A stretch of 23,295 nucleotides of DNA from Butyrivibrio sp. (GTDB lineage: Bacteria; Bacillota_A; Clostridia; Lachnospirales; Lachnospiraceae): the NCBI GenBank assembly GCA_024690635.1, contig JAILOW010000176.1, positions 1 through 23,295 of the forward strand. Direction: 5' to 3'. Below the pieces are notes generated by a model. The model saw only the letters and a program-made list of their open reading frames with translations, ran no database searches and was not told the DNA's origin. The position numbers were made by a program, and so were the translations under genes. Positions 14,251 to 22,398 of the stretch are shown piece after piece. How positions within the stretch are numbered: the first letter of the stretch is position 1; each line of letters opens with the position of its first letter.

Positions 14251-16014
14251 ATGCTTCAAAAAAAGTACACATTTCACACCTTTGAAGAATTGAAACCCAT
14301 AATAACCCGACTTACTGAAAGCGAAGAATATAAGACTGCCAGCGGTGTCCTTATGCAGATGTATAATCCCAAGATCGATGCAGAAGATGACGCGATGGTG
14401 GATTATATCAATGCCAACTGCAGCAATGCCTGTCTGATCGGGATTACCTGTGCCAATATTGCAGATGAAGAGTTTGACATCAAAGACGATCCTATTGAGC
14501 TGAATGTGACTTTTTTCAAAAATACCAAGCTTATAGAGTTGGACTTTGATCTTAAGGTGGCCACAGGTTTCGTGGCTGGCCGAATGGTCAATGAACAGCT
14601 CGAATATCTGCCTGATGCCAAGTGCATGCAGGTTTGCTACTCTTGCAGTAGTGCCGTGATCCACTCATTTATCAGTGAGTTCAGTCATCACGCCATTCCT
14701 GTATTCGGAGTCAAGGCGGGACGCAGTATCAGAGCCCGCAACGCCTTTAAAGTATATGGTAAAAGATCCAAGGAAAACGGCATAGTTGCCGTGATATTTG
14801 AGAGCAAATCTTTACATCTGTACATGGATAACTGCCTCGGATTCAAAGAAATCGGTATAGACATGCTGGTTACAAAGACCGAGGGAGACAACATAATCTC
14901 TACCATCGATCATAAACCCGCGACCGAAGTCTATTCAAAATATCTCAACGTAAAACCAAACAAATATTTTGTTGAAAACACCTGTGAATTTCCCATGATA
15001 TTCCACAGGAAAGATTGTGTTGTGGCAAGAGTTCCCTCTGCATGCGGAGAAGACGGCTCCATTCACTTTACTTCCGATGTGACAAAGGGTGAAACCTTCA
15101 AATTATCCTACGGCAATCCTGATAATCTTTTCCGCATAATAGACAGATCCGTGCAAGGTCTCAAAACATTTGATCCGCAGGCGGTTTATCTGTTTGAGTG
15201 TGGCAACAGAGTCCGGTTTTTAAGGAAAAAAGCTTCAGATGAGATTAACTGTTATTACAAAATCTCCCCGGAGGCATCCGTTGCCTTTGGCTACGCAGAA
15301 CTGTTTTTTACGTCGAACGGAAGCGGTGCTGCGTTAAACAGCGCTCTGGTGGCTGTTGGTCTTACGGAAGATGGGAGATCTGCAGATGAAATAAGTCCAT
15401 GCATCAATTTTCTTGACGATAGCGAAGTGGAAGAGGATGCGCGGGACTACATTCCTTTCGTTGAAAGGATCCTGAACTTCCTAGAAAGAACATCTACCGA
15501 GCTGGATGCCGTCAATAAAGAACTTGGCAGGATCGCCTATACCGACCAGCTCACCAAGATTTATAACAGGTGGGAGCTGGAACACAAAATGGCGGACATT
15601 CTTGAAATGAGTGAACCGGGTAAAACCCCGGCAGCTCTTATATTCATGGATATAGATCATTTCAAGCATGTAAACGACACCTACGGACACGACGTGGGAG
15701 ATATGGTCCTTAGGGCATCTGTTGATGTCATCAAAGATAATCTCGAGCCGGGGCACGTTTTCGGACGATGGGGCGGTGAGGAGTTTATCTATATCCTCCC
15801 TGATACTGACCTCAATACAGCTAAAGAACACGCCGAAAACCTTCGCCGTCAGATTGAAAACTATAAATATGTGACAGTGGGACATATCACTATGAGTTTT
15901 GGCGTTACGGAGATCAAACCCGGCGATACCATGGAATCTTTTGTAAAAAGAGCTGACGAAGCCCTTTATGAAGCCAAAGAAAGCGGAAGAAACCGCGTGG
16001 TCACAAAGAAGTAA
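14251..16014 (+). CDS. FIST-domain sensor diguanylate cyclase
   Basis: A 587-aa protein predicted soluble. Residues about 25-235 match a FIST N domain (SNACLIGITCANIADEEFDI) and about 290-390 a FIST C domain (VYLFECGNR, VAFGYAELFF), a sensory pair thought to bind small ligands such as amino acids. A short coiled coil (402-428) leads to a GGDEF domain: YTDQLTKIYNR (430-440), FMDIDHFKHVNDTYGHDVGD (465-484) and the active site RWGGEEF (506-512), so it should make c-di-GMP. The inhibitory I-site RxxD that normally lies five residues before the motif is missing. AAAGGCGG precedes the ATG. The gene ends 3 nt from the convergent fucU-like gene with no visible terminator. Confidence 0.9.
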   Translation: MLQKKYTFHTFEELKPIITRLTESEEYKTASGVLMQMYNPKIDAEDDAMVDYINANCSNACLIGITCANIADEEFDIKDDPIELNVTFFKNTKLIELDFDLKVATGFVAGRMVNEQLEYLPDAKCMQVCYSCSSAVIHSFISEFSHHAIPVFGVKAGRSIRARNAFKVYGKRSKENGIVAVIFESKSLHLYMDNCLGFKEIGIDMLVTKTEGDNIISTIDHKPATEVYSKYLNVKPNKYFVENTCEFPMIFHRKDCVVARVPSACGEDGSIHFTSDVTKGETFKLSYGNPDNLFRIIDRSVQGLKTFDPQAVYLFECGNRVRFLRKKASDEINCYYKISPEASVAFGYAELFFTSNGSGAALNSALVAVGLTEDGRSADEISPCINFLDDSEVEEDARDYIPFVERILNFLERTSTELDAVNKELGRIAYTDQLTKIYNRWELEHKMADILEMSEPGKTPAALIFMDIDHFKHVNDTYGHDVGDMVLRASVDVIKDNLEPGHVFGRWGGEEFIYILPDTDLNTAKEHAENLRRQIENYKYVTVGHITMSFGVTEIKPGDTMESFVKRADEALYEAKESGRNRVVTKK

Positions 16015-16017
16015 CCT

Positions 16018-16455
16018 TTACAGAATACAGCCCTTTTTTAAAATCACATTTGCGTACTGGCTGGTTTCCGATGTTGCTATGACAGCATAGGCCTTTTTAG
16101 CCTCCTCATAGAAAGAAAAGCGCTCAAGAGTGCCTATTACGTCAGCGCCTCGAGGATCAGCGTCGCCGATTATTGATCTGTATCTGTCCCAAATGGAAAT
16201 ATCGGCAGGATCGCCCTCGCAGCGCTCCATAAGAGTGACCGGCGTATCTGCGTATTGATCCAATGGGATAAGCTTTAAAATACTCTCCAGTATTTCCGGA
16301 ACTCCATGCCCATCCATTCTGATAAGAATGGTATCTCCGGCGATTGATGCAGCCGGGAAATTACCATCTGCGATCACAATCGAATCACCATGTCCCATTT
16401 CATATAAAACCTTCAGTAAATCCGGGCCTATAAGCGCAGGTATTCCTTTTAGCAT
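16018..16455 (-). CDS. fucU: L-fucose mutarotase (RbsD/FucU family)
   Basis: A 145-aa enzyme that speeds the interconversion of alpha and beta sugar anomers. The N-terminus MLKGIPALIGPDLLKVLYEM then GHGDSIVIADGNFPA (21-35) is the family hallmark, with catalytic His22. The conserved C-terminal YANVILKKG is present. The sequence is closer to FucU (L-fucose) than RbsD (D-ribose) by the start and by its place next to a lactonase-like amidohydrolase, but the sugar is inference. It is the last gene of a four-gene minus-strand operon, 21 nt after the amidohydrolase, with AAAGGGGAAG as ribosome site. Confidence 0.9.
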   Translation of the reverse strand: MLKGIPALIGPDLLKVLYEMGHGDSIVIADGNFPAASIAGDTILIRMDGHGVPEILESILKLIPLDQYADTPVTLMERCEGDPADISIWDRYRSIIGDADPRGADVIGTLERFSFYEEAKKAYAVIATSETSQYANVILKKGCIL

Positions 16456-16476
16456 GACTTCCCCTTTCTTTATGAT

Positions 16477-17355
16477 CTATAGCATATTATCAATGACAGG
16501 CAGGCTGCCATTGAAGTCAAAACCATAAAACCTCATGGCGTTTTTGCCAAGAAATGCGCATTTTTCCTCATTCGTAAGCTTTTTACTTTCTTCGATGAAC
16601 CTAACAGCCATGATATATGTGATGTCCGTCATGGTTCTGGGGTAATCGCTTCCCCACATAAGCTTATCCATGCCGCAGATATCCCTTGCAGTCAGGATCG
16701 CATCAATAGCAGAAGGGTACGGATAGAACTCTTTATGAAATAGCCAGGTCAGTCCGCCGCTTTCTATATAAACATTTTTATTTTTGGCAAGCGCGATCTG
16801 CTTTTCCCAGCCTTTTGTAGTGACCATTCCAAAATGTCCGATTGCGATCCTAAGCTCAGGGCAGGAATCGATCACCTTTTGAAGGGACTCTACCTGCAAA
16901 TCCCCATCCGCCATGTCGATCGACACAAATTTTCCCTGCCTTTGCGCTTCCTTAAATACCTTCATATGAGAAGTCAGATCCTGGTCTTTCATGCGCCCCG
17001 CACAGATTTTGATGCCGTCAAAGCCTTCAAGAGAAAAATCATCCCTTTCCTCATAAAGAGAGCATATCTTAAGGCGATCAGGATATTTTTCCCTGGCTGA
17101 AAGAAGGTATTCGTTTTGATTGCCATCTATGTATTCCTGAGTGATAACAGCGCCGTTTACTCCGGCATAATTCATGTTGGCGATCAGCCGGTCCGCAGTA
17201 TTCCTGTTATCATCCATGTAAGGAGGCATCATCTGGCGTATTTCTCCGCCAAAATCAGACAGTCCGTTCCCTATTCCCCTGACAGGTTTGCCGTTAACCA
17301 TTCCGTCCTGTTTAAGCCATAAATGAACATGTGCATCTATCTTTATGCAATCCAT
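16477..17355 (-). CDS. Amidohydrolase-2 family protein, probable sugar lactonase
   Basis: A 292-aa metal-dependent TIM-barrel hydrolase (amidohydrolase-related, PF04909 type). The metal/active-site markers are IDAHVHLW with His9 and His11, IGHFG with His174, and MWGSDYPRT with Asp237. Members next to FucU act as L-fuconolactonase or related lactonases that open sugar 1,5-lactones to aldonates, and that is the most likely job here. It is cytoplasmic, with no signal peptide. The ATG has AGGAGC upstream. It lies between a zinc dehydrogenase (22 nt upstream) and fucU (21 nt downstream), consistent with co-translation of successive pathway steps. Confidence 0.8.
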   Translation of the reverse strand: MDCIKIDAHVHLWLKQDGMVNGKPVRGIGNGLSDFGGEIRQMMPPYMDDNRNTADRLIANMNYAGVNGAVITQEYIDGNQNEYLLSAREKYPDRLKICSLYEERDDFSLEGFDGIKICAGRMKDQDLTSHMKVFKEAQRQGKFVSIDMADGDLQVESLQKVIDSCPELRIAIGHFGMVTTKGWEKQIALAKNKNVYIESGGLTWLFHKEFYPYPSAIDAILTARDICGMDKLMWGSDYPRTMTDITYIMAVRFIEESKKLTNEEKCAFLGKNAMRFYGFDFNGSLPVIDNML

Positions 17356-17377
17356 ACCAGCTCCTATCTTGATAATC

Positions 17378-18397
17378 TCAGCGGTTTACCTCGATCAGCA
17401 CCTTTGAAAGACTTCCGTCGTTATGAGCAAGTGCATCAAAAGCACCGGCAACATCATCTATCGAATATACCGCGCTTACCATAGCGTTAACATCAACAGC
17501 TCCTGAAGCCAAAAGATCTATGACTTCCTTGAAATCTTCGGGATAAGAATTCCTGCTTCCGAATACGTTCAGTTCTTTTTTCAGAAGGATCGAGTGCAGG
17601 AAGGTAGTTTCCTTCTTGCCGTTTCCGATCAGTATGATCTTTCCCGCAAAAGCAGCACAATCAATGCAGTTTAAGAATGTAACACTGCTTCCGCAAGCCT
17701 CAACGCACACATCAAAACCATTTCCGTTAGTGATCCTAAGCGCCTCTTTAGCGATATCGTTTTTGGCGGAATTGATAACGCCCTTGGCTCCAAAATGCAT
17801 AGCCTTCTCAAGTCGACCATCCAGAATATCCGCCACGTACACTTCTGCGCCTTTGGCAACTGCAGATATGGTTGCAAAAAGACCTATCGGCCCCGCTCCC
17901 ACAACAAGCACTTTGTCGGAAGGCTTTACCTCTGTGCGGTTTAAAGCATGCCAGCCGATGGTAAAGGGCTCAACCAGTGCCAGCTCTTTTGCCGAAAGGT
18001 TTTTCCCTTTGTAAATGCGCTCTATTGGCATAACAATGTATTCTCTGAAGCTGCCGTCCCTTTGAACACCCATGGTCTGGTTGTCTGTACAGCAATTAAC
18101 AAAGCCTCTTTTACAGGAATAGCACTCTCCACAGTTAAAATACGGATTGCAGGTTACGATATCGCCTGCCTTCAGGCCCTGGGCATTATCAGGGATCTCT
18201 ACGATTTTTGCACTGAATTCATGCCCCGGGATCCTAGGATACGTGGTGAACGGCTGATTGCCAGTAAAGCTTGCCAGATCAGCGCCGCATATTCCGCAGT
18301 ATAAAATCTGCAAAAGAGCTTCTCCTTCGCCGGGGACCGGCTTTTGTGTATCTACAACAGAAATTTCATAGGGTTTATCTATCATTACTGTCTTCAT
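17378..18397 (-). CDS. Zinc-dependent MDR alcohol/polyol dehydrogenase
   Basis: A 339-aa medium-chain dehydrogenase of the sorbitol/threonine dehydrogenase type. Catalytic zinc ligands are Cys37 (YCGICGAD), His59 and Glu60 (PGHEF) with Glu143. The structural zinc lobe is complete (CGECYSCKRGFVNCC with Cys89, 92, 95, 103). The NAD(P)-binding GAGPIG is at 167-172. Relatives oxidise a secondary hydroxyl of a sugar acid or polyol, for example L-gulonate or L-galactonate 5-dehydrogenases. The substrate is unknown; a role later in the same sugar route is inferred from the operon. It starts 12 nt after the gene upstream, whose end overlaps its ribosome site. Confidence 0.85.
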   Translation of the reverse strand: MKTVMIDKPYEISVVDTQKPVPGEGEALLQILYCGICGADLASFTGNQPFTTYPRIPGHEFSAKIVEIPDNAQGLKAGDIVTCNPYFNCGECYSCKRGFVNCCTDNQTMGVQRDGSFREYIVMPIERIYKGKNLSAKELALVEPFTIGWHALNRTEVKPSDKVLVVGAGPIGLFATISAVAKGAEVYVADILDGRLEKAMHFGAKGVINSAKNDIAKEALRITNGNGFDVCVEACGSSVTFLNCIDCAAFAGKIILIGNGKKETTFLHSILLKKELNVFGSRNSYPEDFKEVIDLLASGAVDVNAMVSAVYSIDDVAGAFDALAHNDGSLSKVLIEVNR

Positions 18398-18409
18398 TTT
18401 TTCAGGCTC

Positions 18410-19615
18410 CTACCTTTCTCTGTCCACATATTTTTCATTCCAGATCACAGCTGTCTTCATAGGCGCGCTCTTGGAATATATTTTTTCCTGATATGCCTTG
18501 ATGGGATCTTTTGCAAACTCTTCACGATCGATCAGCTCCACAATCTCATCATAATGGCTCTTAGAAAGGAGCTTGATCGCCTCTTCCATGTGATCCTGCC
18601 TGAAATTTATGGATGCAATGATCAGATGATTTTCAAATCCAAAGGGCATGGTATCAAAAGAAATCTTGGGCCCCAGAGAAAAGCTGTTATACAGGCCGTT
18701 GCATCCAAGAACTTTGTTCTCAAAAGCTATGCGATGCTCCACATTACTTCCGCTTACACCGATAAAGGTTGTAGCTCTTCCGCCAAGCTTTTCTATAATG
18801 GCATCAGCAAGCTCTTTCTCACTGTCATAGGTATTTTGTAAATACTCACCCTTTGAGTTTTTAAGGGCAAAACCAACCTTTTTTGAAGTCTCAGGGCTTC
18901 TTGCCACAAAAAGGATTTTGGCGTCTTTATACTTTCTGGAGATAAGATCTCCGATAAACATGCCGGTGGTACCAAGGCCGAAGATTACAGTTCTGTCAAA
19001 TATCTCCTTTTTGGCAAATTCTCTGGCGGTGCTTTCGTCGCATTTATGCTCACGCATGGCGCGCCTGAAGTTATGGGCGCTTCCCATGTCCTCCATTCTT
19101 TCAAGCTGGAAGAGCATGCAAGCAAAAGGATCAGGGAACACCATCTTTTTTGCAAAAGATAGATCCAACCTGCCGTCATGAACGTAGCCATCAGGGATTG
19201 GAAGCAGCATATCGGGATTAAAATACTGCTTGTCCGCAAAAAGGCCGTCTGCTTTATCGCAGCCGTATTCAAAGTAGGTCTCATCCTCTGTATATCTGGT
19301 GGGATCGATGGAATCGCCACCGCGGATAAGGACAATTGCAAATCTGTTCTCCGATGGCACCCATACAATACCTTCGTGTCCGTTGATCAGCCTGTTTTTT
19401 CCTTCCGGAAACTTGGGCGAAAGTTCACCTCTTTTTCCCATATTCATCAGTTCATTATCTGTTCCGCAAAAGCCCACAAGAACAGGCTCACAAAGAACTC
19501 CGTCTTTTAGAGGCTCTCCCTTAAGGCGCTGTCTTTTTACATTTTCAATTTCCACATCGCCATATGCCAACGGGTTTGTTTCGCTGTTTTGAAAATAAGT
19601 TCCTTTTACAACCAT
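18410..19615 (-). CDS. Glucose-dehydrogenase-like MDR sugar 1-dehydrogenase
   Basis: A 401-aa medium-chain dehydrogenase resembling archaeal glucose 1-dehydrogenases. Cys50 (VGFCGTDNEL), His80 and Glu81 (LINGHEGIV) form the catalytic zinc site, and FGLGTTGMFIG (212-222) is the nucleotide-binding turn. The C-terminal part (NGLYNSFSLGPKISFDTMPF) fits the Glu_dehyd_C type. The four-Cys structural zinc lobe is absent: only Cys119 lies there. Such enzymes oxidise the anomeric carbon of an aldose to a lactone, which the amidohydrolase could then open. GGGGGTGA upstream of ATG 19615 is a strong ribosome site. It is the first gene of the minus-strand operon, divergent from the AraC gene. Whether the sugar is L-fucose, L-galactose or D-arabinose is open. 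Confidence 0.8.
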   Translation of the reverse strand: MVVKGTYFQNSETNPLAYGDVEIENVKRQRLKGEPLKDGVLCEPVLVGFCGTDNELMNMGKRGELSPKFPEGKNRLINGHEGIVWVPSENRFAIVLIRGGDSIDPTRYTEDETYFEYGCDKADGLFADKQYFNPDMLLPIPDGYVHDGRLDLSFAKKMVFPDPFACMLFQLERMEDMGSAHNFRRAMREHKCDESTAREFAKKEIFDRTVIFGLGTTGMFIGDLISRKYKDAKILFVARSPETSKKVGFALKNSKGEYLQNTYDSEKELADAIIEKLGGRATTFIGVSGSNVEHRIAFENKVLGCNGLYNSFSLGPKISFDTMPFGFENHLIIASINFRQDHMEEAIKLLSKSHYDEIVELIDREEFAKDPIKAYQEKIYSKSAPMKTAVIWNEKYVDRER

Positions 19616-19685
19616 AGCTTTTTGTTCACCCCCTATGATTCTTGTTAGTCTCTACATTTTTAGAGTAAAGCGACGCTATTTGGTT

Positions 19686-19697
19686 CACAATATTGTG
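19686..19697. promoter_or_regulatory. Palindromic operator candidate between divergent genes
   Basis: CACAATATTGTG is a perfect 12-bp palindrome near the middle of the 177-bp gap between the sugar operon and the AraC gene. On the minus strand its end forms TTGTGA, followed after 17 nt by a poor -10 (TACTCT), so a bound activator there would touch the operon's -35. Inference from symmetry and position. Confidence 0.35.
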
Positions 19698-19740
19698 GCG
19701 TGACGTTTTTGCAAGGTTGATGTCGTAAATTTGCATTTTC

Positions 19741-19749
19741 TGTTATAGT
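19741..19749 (+). promoter_or_regulatory. Extended -10 promoter of the AraC gene
   Basis: TGTTATAGT is an extended -10 (TG, one base, TATAGT). The nearest -35-like TTGATG (19717-19722) is 21 nt away, too far for a standard promoter, so the extended -10 or an activator would have to compensate. Confidence 0.4.
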
Positions 19750-19792
19750 AGAAGGTGTACTGCAGAGTTCAGACCGGGTGGGGGTTTTGAAT

Positions 19793-20644
19793 ATGAGATA
19801 CAGAGATCTTAGAATAGCTTTTGAGCTTTCAGAAGTTTCATTTACAATCCTAAGCATCGGAGAAGATACGATTCTTACGCCATTTCCCAGGCATAGCCAC
19901 AGCAAGAACAGCTATGAATTTCATTATATAAAAAAGGGGCATGGCACCATTATTGCAGATGGCATAACCTACAAGGTCGAGCCGGGGACGTTCTTCGTAA
20001 CAGGCCCGGAAGTGTTCCACGAGCAGGTATCGGATCCCGAGGACGTAATGGTGGAATACGGCATGTACCTTCAGGTAAGTGTGCCCAAAAAACTTAAGCC
20101 GGAGAATCCACTTTCTTTATTCTTAAATACGACATTTCACATATGCAATGCAGGGGAAGAGCCTGCCCGGATCATGGAAGCGATCTTTTCTGAACTTGAG
20201 GAAAAGAGATACGGCTACGAGCTGATGCTTACTGCACTTATTGAGCAATATCTTTTGACTGTTACCAGGTTGTATAAGGATGTGAGCTCTGAGCGCAGCC
20301 CTGCAAGCACCTCCAGCCCTGCGGATCTGACGTACCTTACGATAGAAGAGGCTTTTTTGTATGACTACAAGGATCTGACGCTCCCTGAGCTGGCAAAGCG
20401 TGTAAATCTCGGGATCAGGCAGACAGAAAGGCTCCTCAACAAGCACTATAACCTTACTTTTAATCAGAAAAAGGCAGAAGCCAGGATGTCCGCAGCGCTT
20501 CTTCTTTTACGGGAAACAAAAAAGAGCATAGCAGAGATTTCTGAAGAACTTGGGTTTTCTACCTCGGAACATTTTTCAAATGCCTTTAAAAAATATTATC
20601 AAGCGACGCCGGGGGCGTATAGAAAACGCATGAAAATGCTATAA
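19793..20644 (+). CDS. AraC family transcriptional regulator
   Basis: A 283-aa regulator. Residues about 25-100 form an AraC-type cupin sensor (PRHSHSKNSYEFHYIKKGHG then VEPGTFFVTGPEVFHEQ), with His34, His36 and His75-type ligand residues. The C-terminal third (about 190-283) holds two helix-turn-helix units: LTLPELAKRVNLGIRQTERL and KSIAEISEELGFSTSEHFSN, ending in the family's FKKYYQATPGAYRKR. ATG 19793 is preferred over the GTG at 19778 because GGTGGGGG (19777-19784) is 8 nt upstream of it. Divergent placement from the sugar oxidation operon makes it the likely sugar-responsive activator of that operon. Confidence 0.9.
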   Translation: MRYRDLRIAFELSEVSFTILSIGEDTILTPFPRHSHSKNSYEFHYIKKGHGTIIADGITYKVEPGTFFVTGPEVFHEQVSDPEDVMVEYGMYLQVSVPKKLKPENPLSLFLNTTFHICNAGEEPARIMEAIFSELEEKRYGYELMLTALIEQYLLTVTRLYKDVSSERSPASTSSPADLTYLTIEEAFLYDYKDLTLPELAKRVNLGIRQTERLLNKHYNLTFNQKKAEARMSAALLLLRETKKSIAEISEELGFSTSEHFSNAFKKYYQATPGAYRKRMKML

Positions 20645-21010
20645 TACAAGAGGTGCTACGCTTCGATGATCGGAGAACTTACCCGCTTTCAGTAGAAGTT
20701 GGCTAGATAATTGGAAGATTACAAGCTTTTACGAAGGTCAGAGAATAGACCAACATTCACCCAAAAGGGTGGCTGAAATGAATTATTAGTCCTATGAACC
20801 CAAAAAAGAGATAAAATTGTTGAAAAAGAGGGCTTGCTTGGGCGAAATGTTTGCAGAAATTGTGATGACCACCCTTTTTCTCCACAAAACGGGGTGGTTG
20901 CAAAGAAAAAAGCGCAGTTTAAGCCCCAACAAACAAATTTACGTACCGAAAGTTTAAATTTCAAGTTCCAAAAAACTAGTCAAAAAACCAATACACAGCA
21001 GGAGGTCACA
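20645..21010. other. 366-bp gene-free stretch with alternative base pairing
   Basis: No credible gene is visible. It does hold pairing segments: CACCC-AAAA-GGGTG (20758-20771); AAAAGGGTGG (20763-20772), a perfect 10-bp complement of CCACCCTTTT (20869-20878); and ACCACCC (20868-20874) with GGGTGGT (20892-20898). The same segment can thus pair with either neighbour. No T-run follows the last hairpin on the plus strand. An 81-codon minus-strand frame (TTG start, 20719-20964) has no ribosome site. It may be a structured leader of the HAD gene, a small RNA or a dispersed repeat. Confidence 0.4.
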
Positions 21011-21664
21011 ATGGCTAAATCGTATTCATATATTTTATTTGATCTTGATGGAACACTGACTGATTCCGGCCCGGGAATCATGAACGGTTTCGCATATGCA
21101 ATAGAGAAGATGGGGGATCAGGTCACAGACAGAGAACAGCTTAAAAAGTTTGTGGGCCCGCCGTTAAAGGACTCTTTCAATCGAGTCCTCGGGTACAATG
21201 AGGAAGACACTGACAAAGCAATTAAGCTGTATAGAGAATATTACAACACAATGGGTGGAGTTCTGGAAAATTCCGTTTACCCGGGAATAGAGCAGCTGCT
21301 TGCTGACTTATCTGCAGAAGGAAAGACTCTTATTGTTGCAACTTCAAAGAGCGAGTACGCAACAAATGTTGTTCTTGAGCATTTCGGACTCAGAAAATAC
21401 TTTGAATTTGTTGCAACAGCAGACGACAAGGACCGTCCCCGAAAAGCAGACGTAATACGCTATGTGTTTGAGCAGTGTAAGATCGCGGACAAATCCCGGG
21501 CTGTTATGATCGGCGACAGAGAAAATGATATATCGGCAGCCAAAGAGGTTGGTATAGATTCCGTAGGCGTTCTGTACGGCTACGGCGATAGAGAAGAGCT
21601 GACAAACGCAGGCGCAACTTATATTGCCGAAAGCGCAGCGGATGTAAAGCCGCTTGTGTGCTGA
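21011..21664 (+). CDS. HAD family phosphatase, phosphoglycolate phosphatase-like
   Basis: A 217-aa HAD-superfamily hydrolase. Motif I is FDLDGTLTDS (nucleophile Asp11, general acid Asp13). The cap follows (about 17-80), with motif II ATSKSEYA at about 116-123 and motif III/IV MIGDRENDISAAKEVGI at about 163-179. Length and cap type fit the Gph/PpaX/YjjG-like group that dephosphorylates small phosphates or nucleotides; the substrate is not predictable. The ATG at 21011 is preceded by GGAGG (21001-21005), which settles the start over the longer frame beginning at 20834 in the gene-free stretch. It is likely monocistronic, with no clear terminator after it. Confidence 0.88.
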   Translation: MAKSYSYILFDLDGTLTDSGPGIMNGFAYAIEKMGDQVTDREQLKKFVGPPLKDSFNRVLGYNEEDTDKAIKLYREYYNTMGGVLENSVYPGIEQLLADLSAEGKTLIVATSKSEYATNVVLEHFGLRKYFEFVATADDKDRPRKADVIRYVFEQCKIADKSRAVMIGDRENDISAAKEVGIDSVGVLYGYGDREELTNAGATYIAESAADVKPLVC

Positions 21665-21691
21665 AATTCGCGCGACTACACATTATAAATA

Positions 21692-21719
21692 TTGATTAAT
21701 AATTACATTCGTTTATAAT
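21692..21719 (+). promoter_or_regulatory. Sigma-A promoter of the XRE gene
   Basis: TTGATT (21692-21697), 16-nt spacer, TATAAT (21714-21719). The inverted pair TACATT / AATGTA overlaps the -10, and TATAATTACAAATGG (21724-21738) downstream recurs with one change before the AlbA_2 gene (22752-22766). Confidence 0.6.
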
Positions 21720-21787
21720 GTATTATAATTACAAATGGCGTATTAAAGCGAACACATAAAATATATATATTGGAAAAGGATTGCAAT

Positions 21788-22309
21788 ATGAATAGCAAAC
21801 GAAATAATATTCTAGCAGACAGGCTTAGGGTCCTTAGGATAGGAAAAGGAATGAAACAGTCAGAGTTTTGCAAAGTTTTTTCTGATTTTTGCGGGAGAAG
21901 TGAAGTTCTTCCAATATCAACTCTCTCTTCCTGGGAGATTGGATCAAAACGTCCTACACTAGAAATAATATGCCAACTTGCTGATTACTTTAATGTAACC
22001 ACGGACTTCTTACTGGGGAGAGAAGTCGTTTCACCAAAGCAACCCGATGTAAAGAGGCAGTTCATTTTAGATGATTATATTATTGAAATAGCCAAAGATG
22101 ACTTGTCACATTTTGATAACAAGCCGGTTTTTTTGACGTTTTTTGACGGAAAGAAGCTATACGGAGAGTGGGGAATTTATAACATGAAAAAAGATGTGTT
22201 TCGATGCTCGGAGCAGTCAGTACGCAACTCTGAACTGTTCAAATTCTATTCATGTGCTCCGGACTTGTACAACAATCTGAAAAATAGGCAACAAAAGCAG
22301 GGGTGTTGA
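21788..22309 (+). CDS. XRE/Cro-type helix-turn-helix regulator
   Basis: A 173-aa protein with an N-terminal helix-turn-helix of the Cro/C1 type (about 9-72): LADRLRVLRIGKGMKQSEFC, then TLSSWEIGSKRPTLEIICQL and ADYFNVTTDFLLGRE, the typical end of the fold. The C-terminal half (about 85-165) is unfamiliar and looks like a small alpha/beta domain (DDYIIEIAKD, PVFLTFFDGKKLYGEWG), perhaps a ligand or partner site. ATG 21788 has AAAGGA seven nt upstream. The gene is AT-richer than the neighbouring metabolic genes, suggesting an accessory origin. Together with the small minus-strand gene and the AlbA_2 gene it could form a mobile or defence-type islet. An 8-bp hairpin (22296-22303 with 22311-22318) overlaps its stop. 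Confidence 0.85.
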   Translation: MNSKRNNILADRLRVLRIGKGMKQSEFCKVFSDFCGRSEVLPISTLSSWEIGSKRPTLEIICQLADYFNVTTDFLLGREVVSPKQPDVKRQFILDDYIIEIAKDDLSHFDNKPVFLTFFDGKKLYGEWGIYNMKKDVFRCSEQSVRNSELFKFYSCAPDLYNNLKNRQQKQGC

Positions 22310-22347
22310 TCCTCTGCTCTATGTTCGATTAAATATCCATGAAAGCC

Positions 22348-22377
22348 TTGAAAAAAACAGCAATAATATGTTATAAA
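22348..22377 (+). promoter_or_regulatory. Possible promoter of a very short transcript
   Basis: TTGAAA (22348-22353), 18-nt spacer, TATAAA (22372-22377) with an extended -10 TG at 22369-22370. Transcription would start near 22384 and meet the terminator at 22399, giving an RNA of about 57 nt. It may be chance in AT-rich sequence. Confidence 0.35.
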
Positions 22378-22398
22378 ATAAGTGTAGATATAGTAATT

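Noticed and set aside
14131..14664. 177-codon minus-strand frame across mgsA and the FIST gene
   Set aside because: Antisense to two clear coding regions, no ribosome site, no family match.
20719..20964. 81-codon minus-strand frame in the gene-free stretch
   Set aside because: TTG start without ribosome site and Phe/Ser/Trp-rich composition; kept only as part of the possible structured element.
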